Source of the DNA: Nocardioides sp.
Lineage (GTDB): Bacteria; Actinomycetota; Actinomycetes; Propionibacteriales; Nocardioidaceae
Reading direction: 5' to 3'
Assembly (NCBI GenBank): GCA_031177735.1
Contig: JAPSKJ010000117.1
Location: 1 to 6,571 of the forward strand
Length of the DNA: 6,571 bases
Positions 1 to 5,308 of the stretch are shown here, in pieces; position 1 is the stretch's first letter, and each line of letters begins with the position of its first letter. A program made the position numbers and the translations under genes. The notes under the pieces are model-generated. The model was given only the letters and a program-made list of their open reading frames with translations, made no database searches and was not told the origin of the DNA.

Positions 1-555
1 CCGGTCACGGGCCAGGAACAGCCCGCACAGCAGGATCTGCGGCACGACCACGAGCGGCATGAACTGGACCGCCTGGAACTCGGTGCGGGCGAAGGCGCTG
101 ACGAACAGGCCCAGGGCCGTGCCGAGGACCGCGTCGGCGACCGCCACCACGCCGAGGAGCCACACCGGGCCGGCCACGTCGAGGTCGAGCAGTCCCACGC
201 TGACGGTGACGGCGAGGGCCGCCTGGACAGCGGCGACCAGGCCGAAGGCGAGCGCGTAGCCGAGCAGGAAGTCGAGCCGCCCGAGTGGCATCGCCAACAG
301 CCGCTCGAGGGTGCCCGACGAGCGCTCGCGCAGGGTGGTGACGCTGGTGACCAGGAACATCACGATGAAGGGGAAGAGCGCCAGCAACCCCGGGCCGAGC
401 CGGTCGAAGACCTCGCCGGGGGCGTCGCTGAACATCCACCACAGCAGCGTCATCAGCAGGCAGGGCAGCACCACGAGCATCGCCAGGGTGCGGTGGTCGC
501 GGCGCAGCTGGGTCAGCACGCGCGTGGCGACGGCGAGCGTACGTCGCAGGCTCAT
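1..555 (-). CDS. ABC-2 type transporter permease (C-terminus beyond the left edge)
   Basis: This is the membrane subunit of an ABC exporter, which would form the channel driven by the ATPase encoded just upstream. The frame is open for 185 codons from ATG at 555 to the window edge, so the C-terminus is missing. Five hydrophobic stretches are visible, at about residues 24-42, 57-75, 97-123, 131-155 and 164-182. After the second comes a charged TLRERSSGTLERLLAMP segment (about 73-90), typical of ABC-2 permeases, where a short cytoplasmic loop carries RER..GTLE..L..P. The start is well supported: the plus strand reads cctcct at 562-567, which is an AGGAGG Shine-Dalgarno six bases before ATG. The substrate cannot be read from the sequence; drug or lipid export is a common role for TetR-linked pairs of this kind, but that is inference. 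The family assignment is firm. Confidence 0.9.
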   Translation of the reverse strand, partial: MSLRRTLAVATRVLTQLRRDHRTLAMLVVLPCLLMTLLWWMFSDAPGEVFDRLGPGLLALFPFIVMFLVTSVTTLRERSSGTLERLLAMPLGRLDFLLGYALAFGLVAAVQAALAVTVSVGLLDLDVAGPVWLLGVVAVADAVLGTALGLFVSAFARTEFQAVQFMPLVVVPQILLCGLFLARDR

Positions 556-623
556 CGTCGGCCTCCTCGGATGACCGGTCGCCGGGCGGAGCGGGGAGGA
601 CGGGAGGCGGCTGAGGCGGTCAT
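552..623 (-). CDS. Possible 23-codon bridging mini-ORF between ATPase and permease
   Basis: An ATG at 623 overlaps the ATPase stop as ATGA, and the frame closes with a TGA at 554-552 that overlaps the permease ATG, again as ATGA. The predicted peptide has 23 residues, seven of them arginine, with no hydrophobic segment and no family I recognise. The permease Shine-Dalgarno lies within it. Its likely role, if translated, is to carry ribosomes from the ATPase gene to the permease gene rather than to make a functional peptide. It could equally be chance, since arginine-rich short frames are common at this GC content. Only the geometry is seen; translation is not shown. Confidence 0.3.
   Translation of the reverse strand: MTASAASRPPRSARRPVIRGGRR
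562..567 (-). promoter_or_regulatory. Strong Shine-Dalgarno site for the permease
   Basis: The minus strand reads AGGAGG, ending six bases before the ATG at 555. It is the best ribosome binding site seen in the window and decides the permease start. It lies inside the 23-codon reading frame that bridges ATPase and permease. Confidence 0.75.
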
Positions 624-1333
624 GCGGCACCTCGCACGATCCTCAGGAAGGCCTGCTCGACGTCGTCCACGCCCGCCGCCGCCTTGATCTCGGCCGGGGT
701 GCCCTCGGCCAGGAAGACGCCGGCGCGCATCAGGAGCAGTCGGTCGCACCGCTCGGCCTCGTCCATGACGTGGCTGGAGACGAGCACCGCGGCACCGCCC
801 TCGGCGAGCCCGTGGAAGAGCGACCACAGCTCCTCGCGGAGCACCGGGTCGAGCCCCACGGTCGGCTCGTCGAGCACGAGCAGGTCCGGTTCACCCAGCA
901 GCGCGACGGCCAGGCTGGCCCGCGACGCCTGGCCGCCGCTGAGGCTGCCGACGACCTGCTCGGCCTGGGCGGTCAGCTCGACGGCGGTGATCGCGCGCTC
1001 GACCGCCTCGGCGCCCACCCCGAGCACGCGCGCGAAGAAGCGGAGGTTCTCCACCACCGTGAGGTCGTCGTAGACGCTCGGGGCCTGGGTGACGTAGCCG
1101 ATCCGGTGCCGCAGCGCAGCCGACCCGGCCGGCTCCCCGAAGACGCTGCAGCTGCCGGTGACGCCGGCCTGCACGCCGGTGAGCACCCGCATCAGCGTGG
1201 ACTTCCCGCAGCCGGAGGGGCCGAGCAGGCCGGTGACCCGGCCGGCGTCCAGCGTGAAGTCGAGCCCGTGCAGGACCTCCCGACCGCCCCGGACGACGCG
1301 GAGGTCGCGTGCCGCGACCGCTGAATTCATCAT
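620..1333 (-). CDS. ABC transporter ATP-binding protein (DrrA/CcmA-type exporter ATPase)
   Basis: This 237-residue protein is the ATP-hydrolysing subunit of an ABC exporter and would sit on the cytoplasmic face bound to the permease encoded next. All nucleotide-binding motifs are present: Walker A GPSGCGKST at 38-46, Q-loop glutamine at 83, signature LSGGQ at 131-135, Walker B LLVLDEP at 151-157 with catalytic Glu156, D-loop VGLD at 159-162 and switch His188. It has one ATPase domain and no fused membrane part, and lacks the long C-terminal extension seen in some DrrA proteins. Two ATG codons are adjacent (1333 and 1330), with no Shine-Dalgarno upstream. A promoter-like sequence places the transcription start at or one base before the first ATG, so a leaderless message starting at 1333 is the simplest reading. 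The start lies inside a 20-bp palindrome, suggesting repression by the TetR protein encoded upstream. Substrate unknown. Confidence 0.95.
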   Translation of the reverse strand: MMNSAVAARDLRVVRGGREVLHGLDFTLDAGRVTGLLGPSGCGKSTLMRVLTGVQAGVTGSCSVFGEPAGSAALRHRIGYVTQAPSVYDDLTVVENLRFFARVLGVGAEAVERAITAVELTAQAEQVVGSLSGGQASRASLAVALLGEPDLLVLDEPTVGLDPVLREELWSLFHGLAEGGAAVLVSSHVMDEAERCDRLLLMRAGVFLAEGTPAEIKAAAGVDDVEQAFLRIVRGAA

Positions 1334-1343
1334 GTGATGAATT
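1324..1343. promoter_or_regulatory. Perfect 20-bp palindrome, probable TetR operator over the ATPase start
   Basis: The sequence AATTCATCA-TG-TGATGAATT has two perfect 9-bp arms around a 2-bp centre. It is strikingly AT-rich against its GC-rich surroundings. It spans the putative -10 element, the predicted transcription start and both candidate ATG codons of the ABC ATPase. Size, symmetry and position fit an operator for a TetR-family dimer, and a TetR gene ends 23 bp away. Binding by that protein is inference. Confidence 0.75.
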
Positions 1344-1369
1344 GTGCGCCTGTCTCAGGACAGGGTCAA
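1341..1369 (-). promoter_or_regulatory. Predicted promoter for the ABC exporter genes
   Basis: On the minus strand, TTGACC (1369-1364) is followed after 17 bases by CACAAT (1346-1341). This gives a near-consensus -35, ideal spacing and a -10 matching TATAAT at four of six positions. Seven bases separate the -10 from the ATG at 1333, which predicts a leaderless transcript. The -35 overlaps the TetR stop codon, so the promoter is internal to the gene cluster and would let the exporter be expressed separately. Confidence 0.55.
1349..1364. repeat. Short inverted repeat in the promoter spacer
   Basis: CCTGTC-TCAG-GACAGG forms two perfect 6-bp arms with a 4-base loop, directly after the TetR stop codon. 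It nearly fills the spacer between the predicted -35 and -10. It could be a second protein site, a weak hairpin at the end of the upstream transcript, or chance. No U-tract follows, so a classical terminator is unlikely. Confidence 0.45.
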
Positions 1370-1965
1370 GAGGGCAGCGGACCGGTGAGGTAGCGCTGGA
1401 CGGTGGGACCGACCGTCGCCACGACCTCCTCGGCGGGCAGGGAGGCCATCGGCTCGACCGCGAGCACGTAACGCAGCACGATCAGGCCGACCAGCTGGCT
1501 GGCCACGAACGGCAGCCGGCGCGCGACGTCGTCGATCCCGAGGTCGACGAGGACGGGCCCGATCACGACCTGGAGGAAGCTCTCCTGGAACAGGTTGGGC
1601 GCGGAGGGGTCGAGCAGGTTGCGCACCATCGCCACCAGCGGCAGCCGGCGGTCGGGGTCGTCCCACACCGAGAGCATGGCCCGGACGATCCCCTCGCCGG
1701 CGCTGTCGGGCCCGGCCGCGATGACGGGCGTCAGCACCTCGCGGGGGTCGACCGGCACCTCCAGCGCCGCCATGAAGAGGTCGCGCTTGGTGCCGAAGTA
1801 GTGGTGCACCAGCGCCGGGTCGACGCCGGCGTCGGTGGCGATCGCGCGCACCGAGGTGGCGGGGAAGCCGGCCACGGCGAACCGCTCGCGGGCGGCGGCC
1901 AGGATCGCGGCTCGGGTGTCGGGCGCACCGGGGCGGCGTCCGCGCCGCGCGGCGCCGTCGCTCAC
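1366..1965 (-). CDS. TetR-family transcriptional regulator
   Basis: This 199-residue, ligand-responsive DNA-binding repressor of the TetR fold works as a dimer in the cytoplasm. The N-terminal domain spans about residues 17-65. Its helix-turn-helix runs from about 37 to 57 (TSVRAIATDAGVDPALVHHYF), followed by the diagnostic GTKRDLF. The C-terminal half is helical, with a hydrophobic segment RRLPFVASQLVGLIVLRYVLA, and resembles the TetR_C_16-type ligand domain. Length is normal. The start is GTG at 1965, whose GTGA overlaps the stop of the upstream TIM-barrel gene, implying translational coupling. The nearest palindrome is not in front of this gene but downstream, at the ABC ATPase start, so its likely target is the exporter. 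I infer that it is read through from the ppx promoter and represses the internal exporter promoter until an exported compound binds. The ligand is unknown. Confidence 0.95.
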   Translation of the reverse strand: MSDGAARRGRRPGAPDTRAAILAAARERFAVAGFPATSVRAIATDAGVDPALVHHYFGTKRDLFMAALEVPVDPREVLTPVIAAGPDSAGEGIVRAMLSVWDDPDRRLPLVAMVRNLLDPSAPNLFQESFLQVVIGPVLVDLGIDDVARRLPFVASQLVGLIVLRYVLAVEPMASLPAEEVVATVGPTVQRYLTGPLPS

Positions 1966-2753
1966 GGGGCCGACACCACGCCGAGGTGCTCCCGCGCGAA
2001 CTCCAGGGACTCCCGCAGGTCTGCCTCTCGCTCGGCCTTGGTCGCCGCCTTGCGGGTGCTGATCTCCACGACGATCTCGCCGTCGAAGTCGGAGCGGGCC
2101 AGGTGCTGGAGGAAGCGGTCGGCGCCGATGCTGCCGCGCCCCGGCACGAGGTGCTCGTCCTTGGCCGAGCCGGTGCCGTCGGTCAGGTGGACGTGGCGCA
2201 GCCGGTCACCGAGCCGCTCGGCCATGGCGACCGGGTCCTGGGCGGCGATCGCGGCATGGGAGAGGTCGATGGTCGCGTTGGCGTAGTCGTCGAGGGACGG
2301 GTCCCGACCCGGGAGGTACATCTCCACCCCGCGCCGCCGGCGGGCACGCCAGGGGTACATGTTCTCGACGGCGAAGAAGAGACCGGTCTCCGCCTCCAGG
2401 GCCGCGATGCCGGACACGAAGCCGGCGGCGTACTCCTTCTGCCAGCGGAACGGCGGGTGCACGACGACCGTGCCGGCGCCGACCTCGTGGGCCATCTCGG
2501 CGGAGCGCTGCAGCTTGCCCCACGGCTCGGTGCCCCAGACCCGCTGGGTGAACAGCAGGCAGGGCGCGTGGACCGCGGAGACCGCGATCTCGTGGTGATC
2601 GGCGAGCTGCGCCACCGCGGAGGTCTGCTGGCTGAGCGCGTCGACCCCGACCATCACCTCGACGGAGTCGTAGCCGACCGTCTTGGCGTAGGCGAAGGCG
2701 TGCGCGGTCGACTCGGGGTAGACCGAGACGGTGGAGAGGCCGACACGGGTCAC
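1962..2753 (-). CDS. Sugar phosphate isomerase/epimerase-like TIM-barrel protein
   Basis: This 263-residue protein belongs to the xylose isomerase-like TIM-barrel / AP endonuclease family 2 superfamily. Candidate metal-site residues fall on the expected strands: His99 (VVVHPPF), Glu130 (FAVENMYP), Asp163 and His166 (TIDLSHA), His187/His189 (LRHVHLTDG) and Glu230 (VVEIST). A PGRGSIG turn at 204-210 is also typical. The exact reaction is not readable; members include sugar isomerases, epimerases and endonuclease IV, and the sugar-type label is the usual default. The frame stays open upstream to 2822, but GTG at 2753 is preferred: it overlaps the ppx stop as GTGA, starts the protein at the barrel's first strand (VTRVGLSTVSVYPE), and avoids a 73-bp overlap. 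It is the second gene of the ppx transcript. In M. tuberculosis a similar TIM-barrel gene (Rv0498) lies close to ppx1 (Rv0496), from memory, suggesting a conserved but unexplained link. Confidence 0.88.
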   Translation of the reverse strand: MTRVGLSTVSVYPESTAHAFAYAKTVGYDSVEVMVGVDALSQQTSAVAQLADHHEIAVSAVHAPCLLFTQRVWGTEPWGKLQRSAEMAHEVGAGTVVVHPPFRWQKEYAAGFVSGIAALEAETGLFFAVENMYPWRARRRRGVEMYLPGRDPSLDDYANATIDLSHAAIAAQDPVAMAERLGDRLRHVHLTDGTGSAKDEHLVPGRGSIGADRFLQHLARSDFDGEIVVEISTRKAATKAEREADLRESLEFAREHLGVVSAP

Positions 2754-3694
2754 GGCTCGTCGGTCCCCAGCACGCTCATCTGGTCGAGCCGCTCGAGGAT
2801 CACACCCTCGCGCAGGGCCCACGGGCAGATCTCGAGCTCGGTCAGGTCGAAGATGTCCATGCAGGCCTCCGCCACCAGCGCCCCCGGCACGATCTGGTGG
2901 CTGCGACTGGCCGAGACGCCGGGCAGGGCGGCGAGCTCGTCGGAGTTCATGCTCATGAGCTTCGGTATCCAGCGACGCAGCTCGCTCAACGGCAGCGAGC
3001 GCGCGACCAGCGGACCCTCGCCGCTCGGGGCGGCCCCGCAGATGCGCGCGAGGCTGCGGAAGGTCTTCGACGTCGCGGCCGCCTTGTCCGGTACGCCGGC
3101 GCGCAGCAGGTTGCCCGCGTCCTGGGCGATCTGGGCGCGGATGTCGCGGCGCAGCGCCCGCAGCCGCTCCTCGTCGGGTGCGGCGGCGAAGAAGGTGCGA
3201 GCCAGTCGTGCGGCCCCCAGCGGCAGCGACCAGGCCACATCGGGCGCCTCGTCCTTGCCGCCGGCGATCTCCAGCGACCCACCACCGATGTCGAAGACCG
3301 CGAGCCGGCCGGCGGACCAGCCGAACCAGCGGCGCACCGCCAGGAAGGTCAGCCGGGCCTCGTCCTCGCCGGAGAGCACCTCGATGCGCACGCCGGTGCG
3401 GTCGTGGACGTGGTCGAGGACCTCCTCGGAGTTGACCGCGTCACGCACCGCGGAGGTGGCGAAGCCGAGCATCTCGGCGCAGCCCTTGTCCTCGGCGACC
3501 CGCACCGAGCCGTGGGTGAAGGCCGTGAGCGCGTCGAGTCCCGCCTGGGTGACGGCGCCCCTGTCGTCGAGGTGCTCGGCGAGCCGGAGCGGCTCCTTGT
3601 AGGAGAAGGCCGGCAGCGGCGCAGCTCCCCCGTGGGCGTCGACCACGAGGAGATGACCGGTGTTGGACCCGATGTCGAGCACGCCCAGGCGCAT
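2750..3694 (-). CDS. ppx: Ppx/GppA family phosphatase (exopolyphosphatase-like)
   Basis: This 314-residue member of the actin-like ASKHA superfamily removes terminal phosphate from polyphosphate and/or the 5' phosphate of pppGpp, linking phosphate storage with the stringent response. Visible motifs are the phosphate-1 loop DIGSNTGHLL (7-16), ATSAVRDAVNSEE (79-91), the catalytic-region GEDEARL (109-115), the phosphate-2 loop FDIGGGSLEI (134-143) and a C-terminal CPWALREGVIL (290-300). It is the short form, lacking the extra C-terminal domains of E. coli Ppx and GppA, like mycobacterial PPX1, which is reported to favour short-chain polyphosphate. The frame is open to 3865, but ATG at 3694 starts exactly at the conserved MRLGVLDIGSN and leaves room for a divergent promoter region. 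A TACGTT hexamer six bases upstream suggests a leaderless message. The stop overlaps the next gene's GTG. Which substrate it prefers cannot be told here. Confidence 0.93.
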   Translation of the reverse strand: MRLGVLDIGSNTGHLLVVDAHGGAAPLPAFSYKEPLRLAEHLDDRGAVTQAGLDALTAFTHGSVRVAEDKGCAEMLGFATSAVRDAVNSEEVLDHVHDRTGVRIEVLSGEDEARLTFLAVRRWFGWSAGRLAVFDIGGGSLEIAGGKDEAPDVAWSLPLGAARLARTFFAAAPDEERLRALRRDIRAQIAQDAGNLLRAGVPDKAAATSKTFRSLARICGAAPSGEGPLVARSLPLSELRRWIPKLMSMNSDELAALPGVSASRSHQIVPGALVAEACMDIFDLTELEICPWALREGVILERLDQMSVLGTDEP

Positions 3695-3776
3695 GGCCCT
3701 AACGTATCGCGGCCGTCCGTGCGCGAACGCCGTATCTGGCAGCAGCACGGGCGGGCACGCCGCGTAGGCTTCCCAG
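3695..3776. promoter_or_regulatory. Divergent promoter region between ppx and the cysteine-rich gene
   Basis: These 82 bp separate two divergently transcribed genes and must hold both promoters. Leftward, TACGTT (plus-strand 3701-3706) lies six bases before the ppx ATG. Rightward, TAGGCT (3765-3770) lies six bases before the GTG at 3777. Both fit the TANNNT-six-bases-start layout of actinobacterial leaderless genes. I found no convincing -35 for either, and Shine-Dalgarno matches are weak. A 6-bp direct repeat, CGTATC, occurs at 3703-3708 and 3731-3736 and may be chance. Confidence 0.45.
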
Positions 3777-4559
3777 GTGCCCGAAGTGGATCTCGTCTTC
3801 CCACGCGCGTGGGTGGAGTTCGAGAACCCCGACGACGCCGACGAGGTGCTGCGCTGCGACCTCACCTGGTTGACGTCGTCCTACGAGTGCATCTTCGGGC
3901 GCGGCTGCCGCGGCATCTACGCCACCGCACCCGACGTCGGGTGCTGCACGCTCGGAGCCCACTTCGCCGACAAGGACGACGAGGCGCGCGTCGCTGGCTT
4001 CGTCGCCCAGCTCGACGCCTCGCTGTGGCAGCTGGCACCGGTCGGCCGCCCGGCGCGCACCCGGGACTGGGTCGAGAAGGACGAGGACGGCGAGCGCAAG
4101 ACGCGAGCGGTGGTCGTCGACGGTCAGCAGGCGTGCGTGTTCCACAACCGCCCCGACTTCGCTCCCGCGGACGGCCCGGGCGGTGCCGGCTGCGCCCTGC
4201 ACGCGCTCGCCCTGCGGCAGGGACGCAACCCGCTGGAGACCAAGCCGGACGTGTGCTGGCAGCTGCCGATCCGGCGTACGTTCCGCACCGTCGAGCGGCA
4301 GGACGGCACCTCCTACCTGGAGGTCTCCATCGGGGAGTACGACCGCCGTGGCTGGGGCCCGGGCGGGCACGACCTGGACTGGTACTGCTCGGGCAACACC
4401 GAGGCGCACACCGCCGTCGAGCCGGTCTACCTCAGCCACGCCGCCGAGCTGACCGCGCTGATGGGCGAGGGCGCCTACACCGTCTTGGTACGGCTGTGCG
4501 ACGAGCACCTGCGGTCGCGGTCGCGACTCGCCATCCACCCGGCGGACCCCGGCGCGTAG
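3777..4559 (+). CDS. Conserved cysteine-rich protein, Rv0495c-like
   Basis: This 260-residue soluble protein has ten cysteines: 27, 38, 44, 56, 57, 120, 139, 160, 204 and 241. Their setting looks like a metal or iron-sulfur site: C38-x5-C44 and a CC pair at 56-57 inside DVGCCTLGAHF, then GAGCALHALALRQG (137-150) and KPDVCWQLPIR (156-166). The last block resembles the CAI..A...G.....KPISCHLYPIR pattern I recall from DUF3109, a relative of the YkgJ (CxxCxxCC) proteins. The whole protein also resembles, from memory, M. tuberculosis Rv0495c, which likewise lies divergent to ppx1. No signal peptide or membrane segment is evident. The start is GTG at 3777; GTG at 3786, giving VDLVFPR, is an alternative. 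Its neighbours suggest polyphosphate or redox physiology, but the function is not established here. Confidence 0.9.
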   Translation: MPEVDLVFPRAWVEFENPDDADEVLRCDLTWLTSSYECIFGRGCRGIYATAPDVGCCTLGAHFADKDDEARVAGFVAQLDASLWQLAPVGRPARTRDWVEKDEDGERKTRAVVVDGQQACVFHNRPDFAPADGPGGAGCALHALALRQGRNPLETKPDVCWQLPIRRTFRTVERQDGTSYLEVSIGEYDRRGWGPGGHDLDWYCSGNTEAHTAVEPVYLSHAAELTALMGEGAYTVLVRLCDEHLRSRSRLAIHPADPGA

Positions 4560-4648
4560 CGCCGGACCGAACCGAACTCAGCCTCTCGACGTCAAGAGAC
4601 CTCGACCCCCGTGCGCACCTCTGTCAAGGGTGTGTTCAGAATCAGGGC
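4560..4648. other. Short intergenic gap with a possible start-proximal promoter
   Basis: This 89-bp gap lies between two co-directional plus-strand genes. CAGAAT at 4637-4642, six bases before the ATG at 4649, could be a -10 for a leaderless message, matching TATAAT at four of six positions, but I see no good -35 at 16-18 bases. No strong hairpin followed by a T-run is visible, so I cannot support a terminator for the upstream gene. Confidence 0.3.
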
Positions 4649-5308
4649 ATGCGCCTGGACCACCTCTCTTACGCTGCGGGACCCGATGGCCTGGTCGGAA
4701 CCGCCGAGCGCCTCGGTGCTCTGCTCGGGCAGGAGTTCATCGACGGCGGCGTGCACCCGCGCTTCGGCACCCGCAACTACACCCTTCCGCTGCGCGGCGG
4801 CATCTACCTGGAGGTGGTCGAGGCGCTCGACCACCCCGCCTCGGACAAGGCGCCGTTCGGCCAGGCGGTCAAGGCGCGCTCGGCGCTGGGCGGCGGCTGG
4901 CTCGGCTGGGTCGTCGCGGTCGACGACATCACCGTGGTCGAGAAGCGGCTGGGCCGCCAGGCGGTGCCGGGCAACCGGCACAAGCCCGACGGCACCGAGC
5001 TGCTGTGGAAGCAGATCGGCATCAACGGCCTGATCGCCGACCCGCAGCTGCCCTACTTCATCCACTGGGAGTCGCCCGCCGAGCTGCACCCTGGCAACGC
5101 CGGGTCCGACATCACCCTGGTCGCGGTGGAGATCTCCGGTGACCCGCAGCGGGTGCGGGACTACCTCGGCGAGGACCTGCGCGAGCGGGTCGACCCGTGG
5201 ACCGGCAAGCCGGCCGAGAACGTCCGGCTCGACTGGGTGGCCGAGCACGGCACGCCGGGCCTGGTGGCCGTGCAGTTCGACTCCCCCAACGGCACCGTCC
5301 GCATCTGA
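4649..5308 (+). CDS. Glyoxalase-like / VOC-family protein
   Basis: This 219-residue protein resembles the Glyoxalase_3 (glyoxalase-like domain) branch of the vicinal oxygen chelate superfamily. It opens with MRLDHLSYAAG, the usual first beta strand with a potential metal-ligand His5. Next come HPRFGTRNYTLPL (36-48) and GIYLEVVEALDHP (51-63), where Glu55 sits at a typical second ligand position. The middle has LPYFIHWESP (134-143), and a second repeat starts around DITLVAVEISGDP (154-166). VOC proteins catalyse isomerisation, ring cleavage or epoxide opening, or act as binding proteins, and no specific reaction can be assigned. The frame is open far upstream, but ATG at 4649 fits the domain boundary and leaves a normal gap. 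A weak CAGGG precedes it. It is probably co-transcribed with the methyltransferase downstream. Confidence 0.88.
   Translation: MRLDHLSYAAGPDGLVGTAERLGALLGQEFIDGGVHPRFGTRNYTLPLRGGIYLEVVEALDHPASDKAPFGQAVKARSALGGGWLGWVVAVDDITVVEKRLGRQAVPGNRHKPDGTELLWKQIGINGLIADPQLPYFIHWESPAELHPGNAGSDITLVAVEISGDPQRVRDYLGEDLRERVDPWTGKPAENVRLDWVAEHGTPGLVAVQFDSPNGTVRI

Noticed and set aside
1309..2286. A 325-codon plus-strand frame antisense to TetR and the TIM-barrel gene
   Set aside because: It crosses the promoter/palindrome region and is antisense to a clear TetR helix-turn-helix; no protein-like features.
2753..2822. Upstream extension of the TIM-barrel gene to 2822
   Set aside because: The added 23 residues are charged and not family-like, and they overlap the end of ppx; the GTGA overlap at 2753 gives a start matching the barrel's first strand.
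1986..3602. A 538-codon plus-strand open frame antisense to the TIM-barrel and ppx genes
   Set aside because: The minus-strand frames carry clear family motifs; the antisense translation is low-complexity and shows none.
3699..4538. A 279-codon minus-strand frame antisense to the cysteine-rich gene
   Set aside because: Val/Gly/Ala/Arg-rich shadow of a gene with patterned conserved cysteines; no domain and no start signal.
4580..4604. Possible hairpin around GACGTC after the cysteine-rich gene
   Set aside because: Arms are only 4 bp outside the GACGTC core, are asymmetric and have no T-run; too weak to call a terminator.
2897..5308. An 803-codon plus-strand open frame reaching from inside ppx to the VOC stop
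   Set aside because: It is antisense to ppx and out of frame with the cysteine-rich gene; upstream of 4649 its translation is Arg/Gly/Ala-rich without domains. Only its last 219 codons, the VOC gene, look like protein. Long stop-free frames are expected at this GC content.
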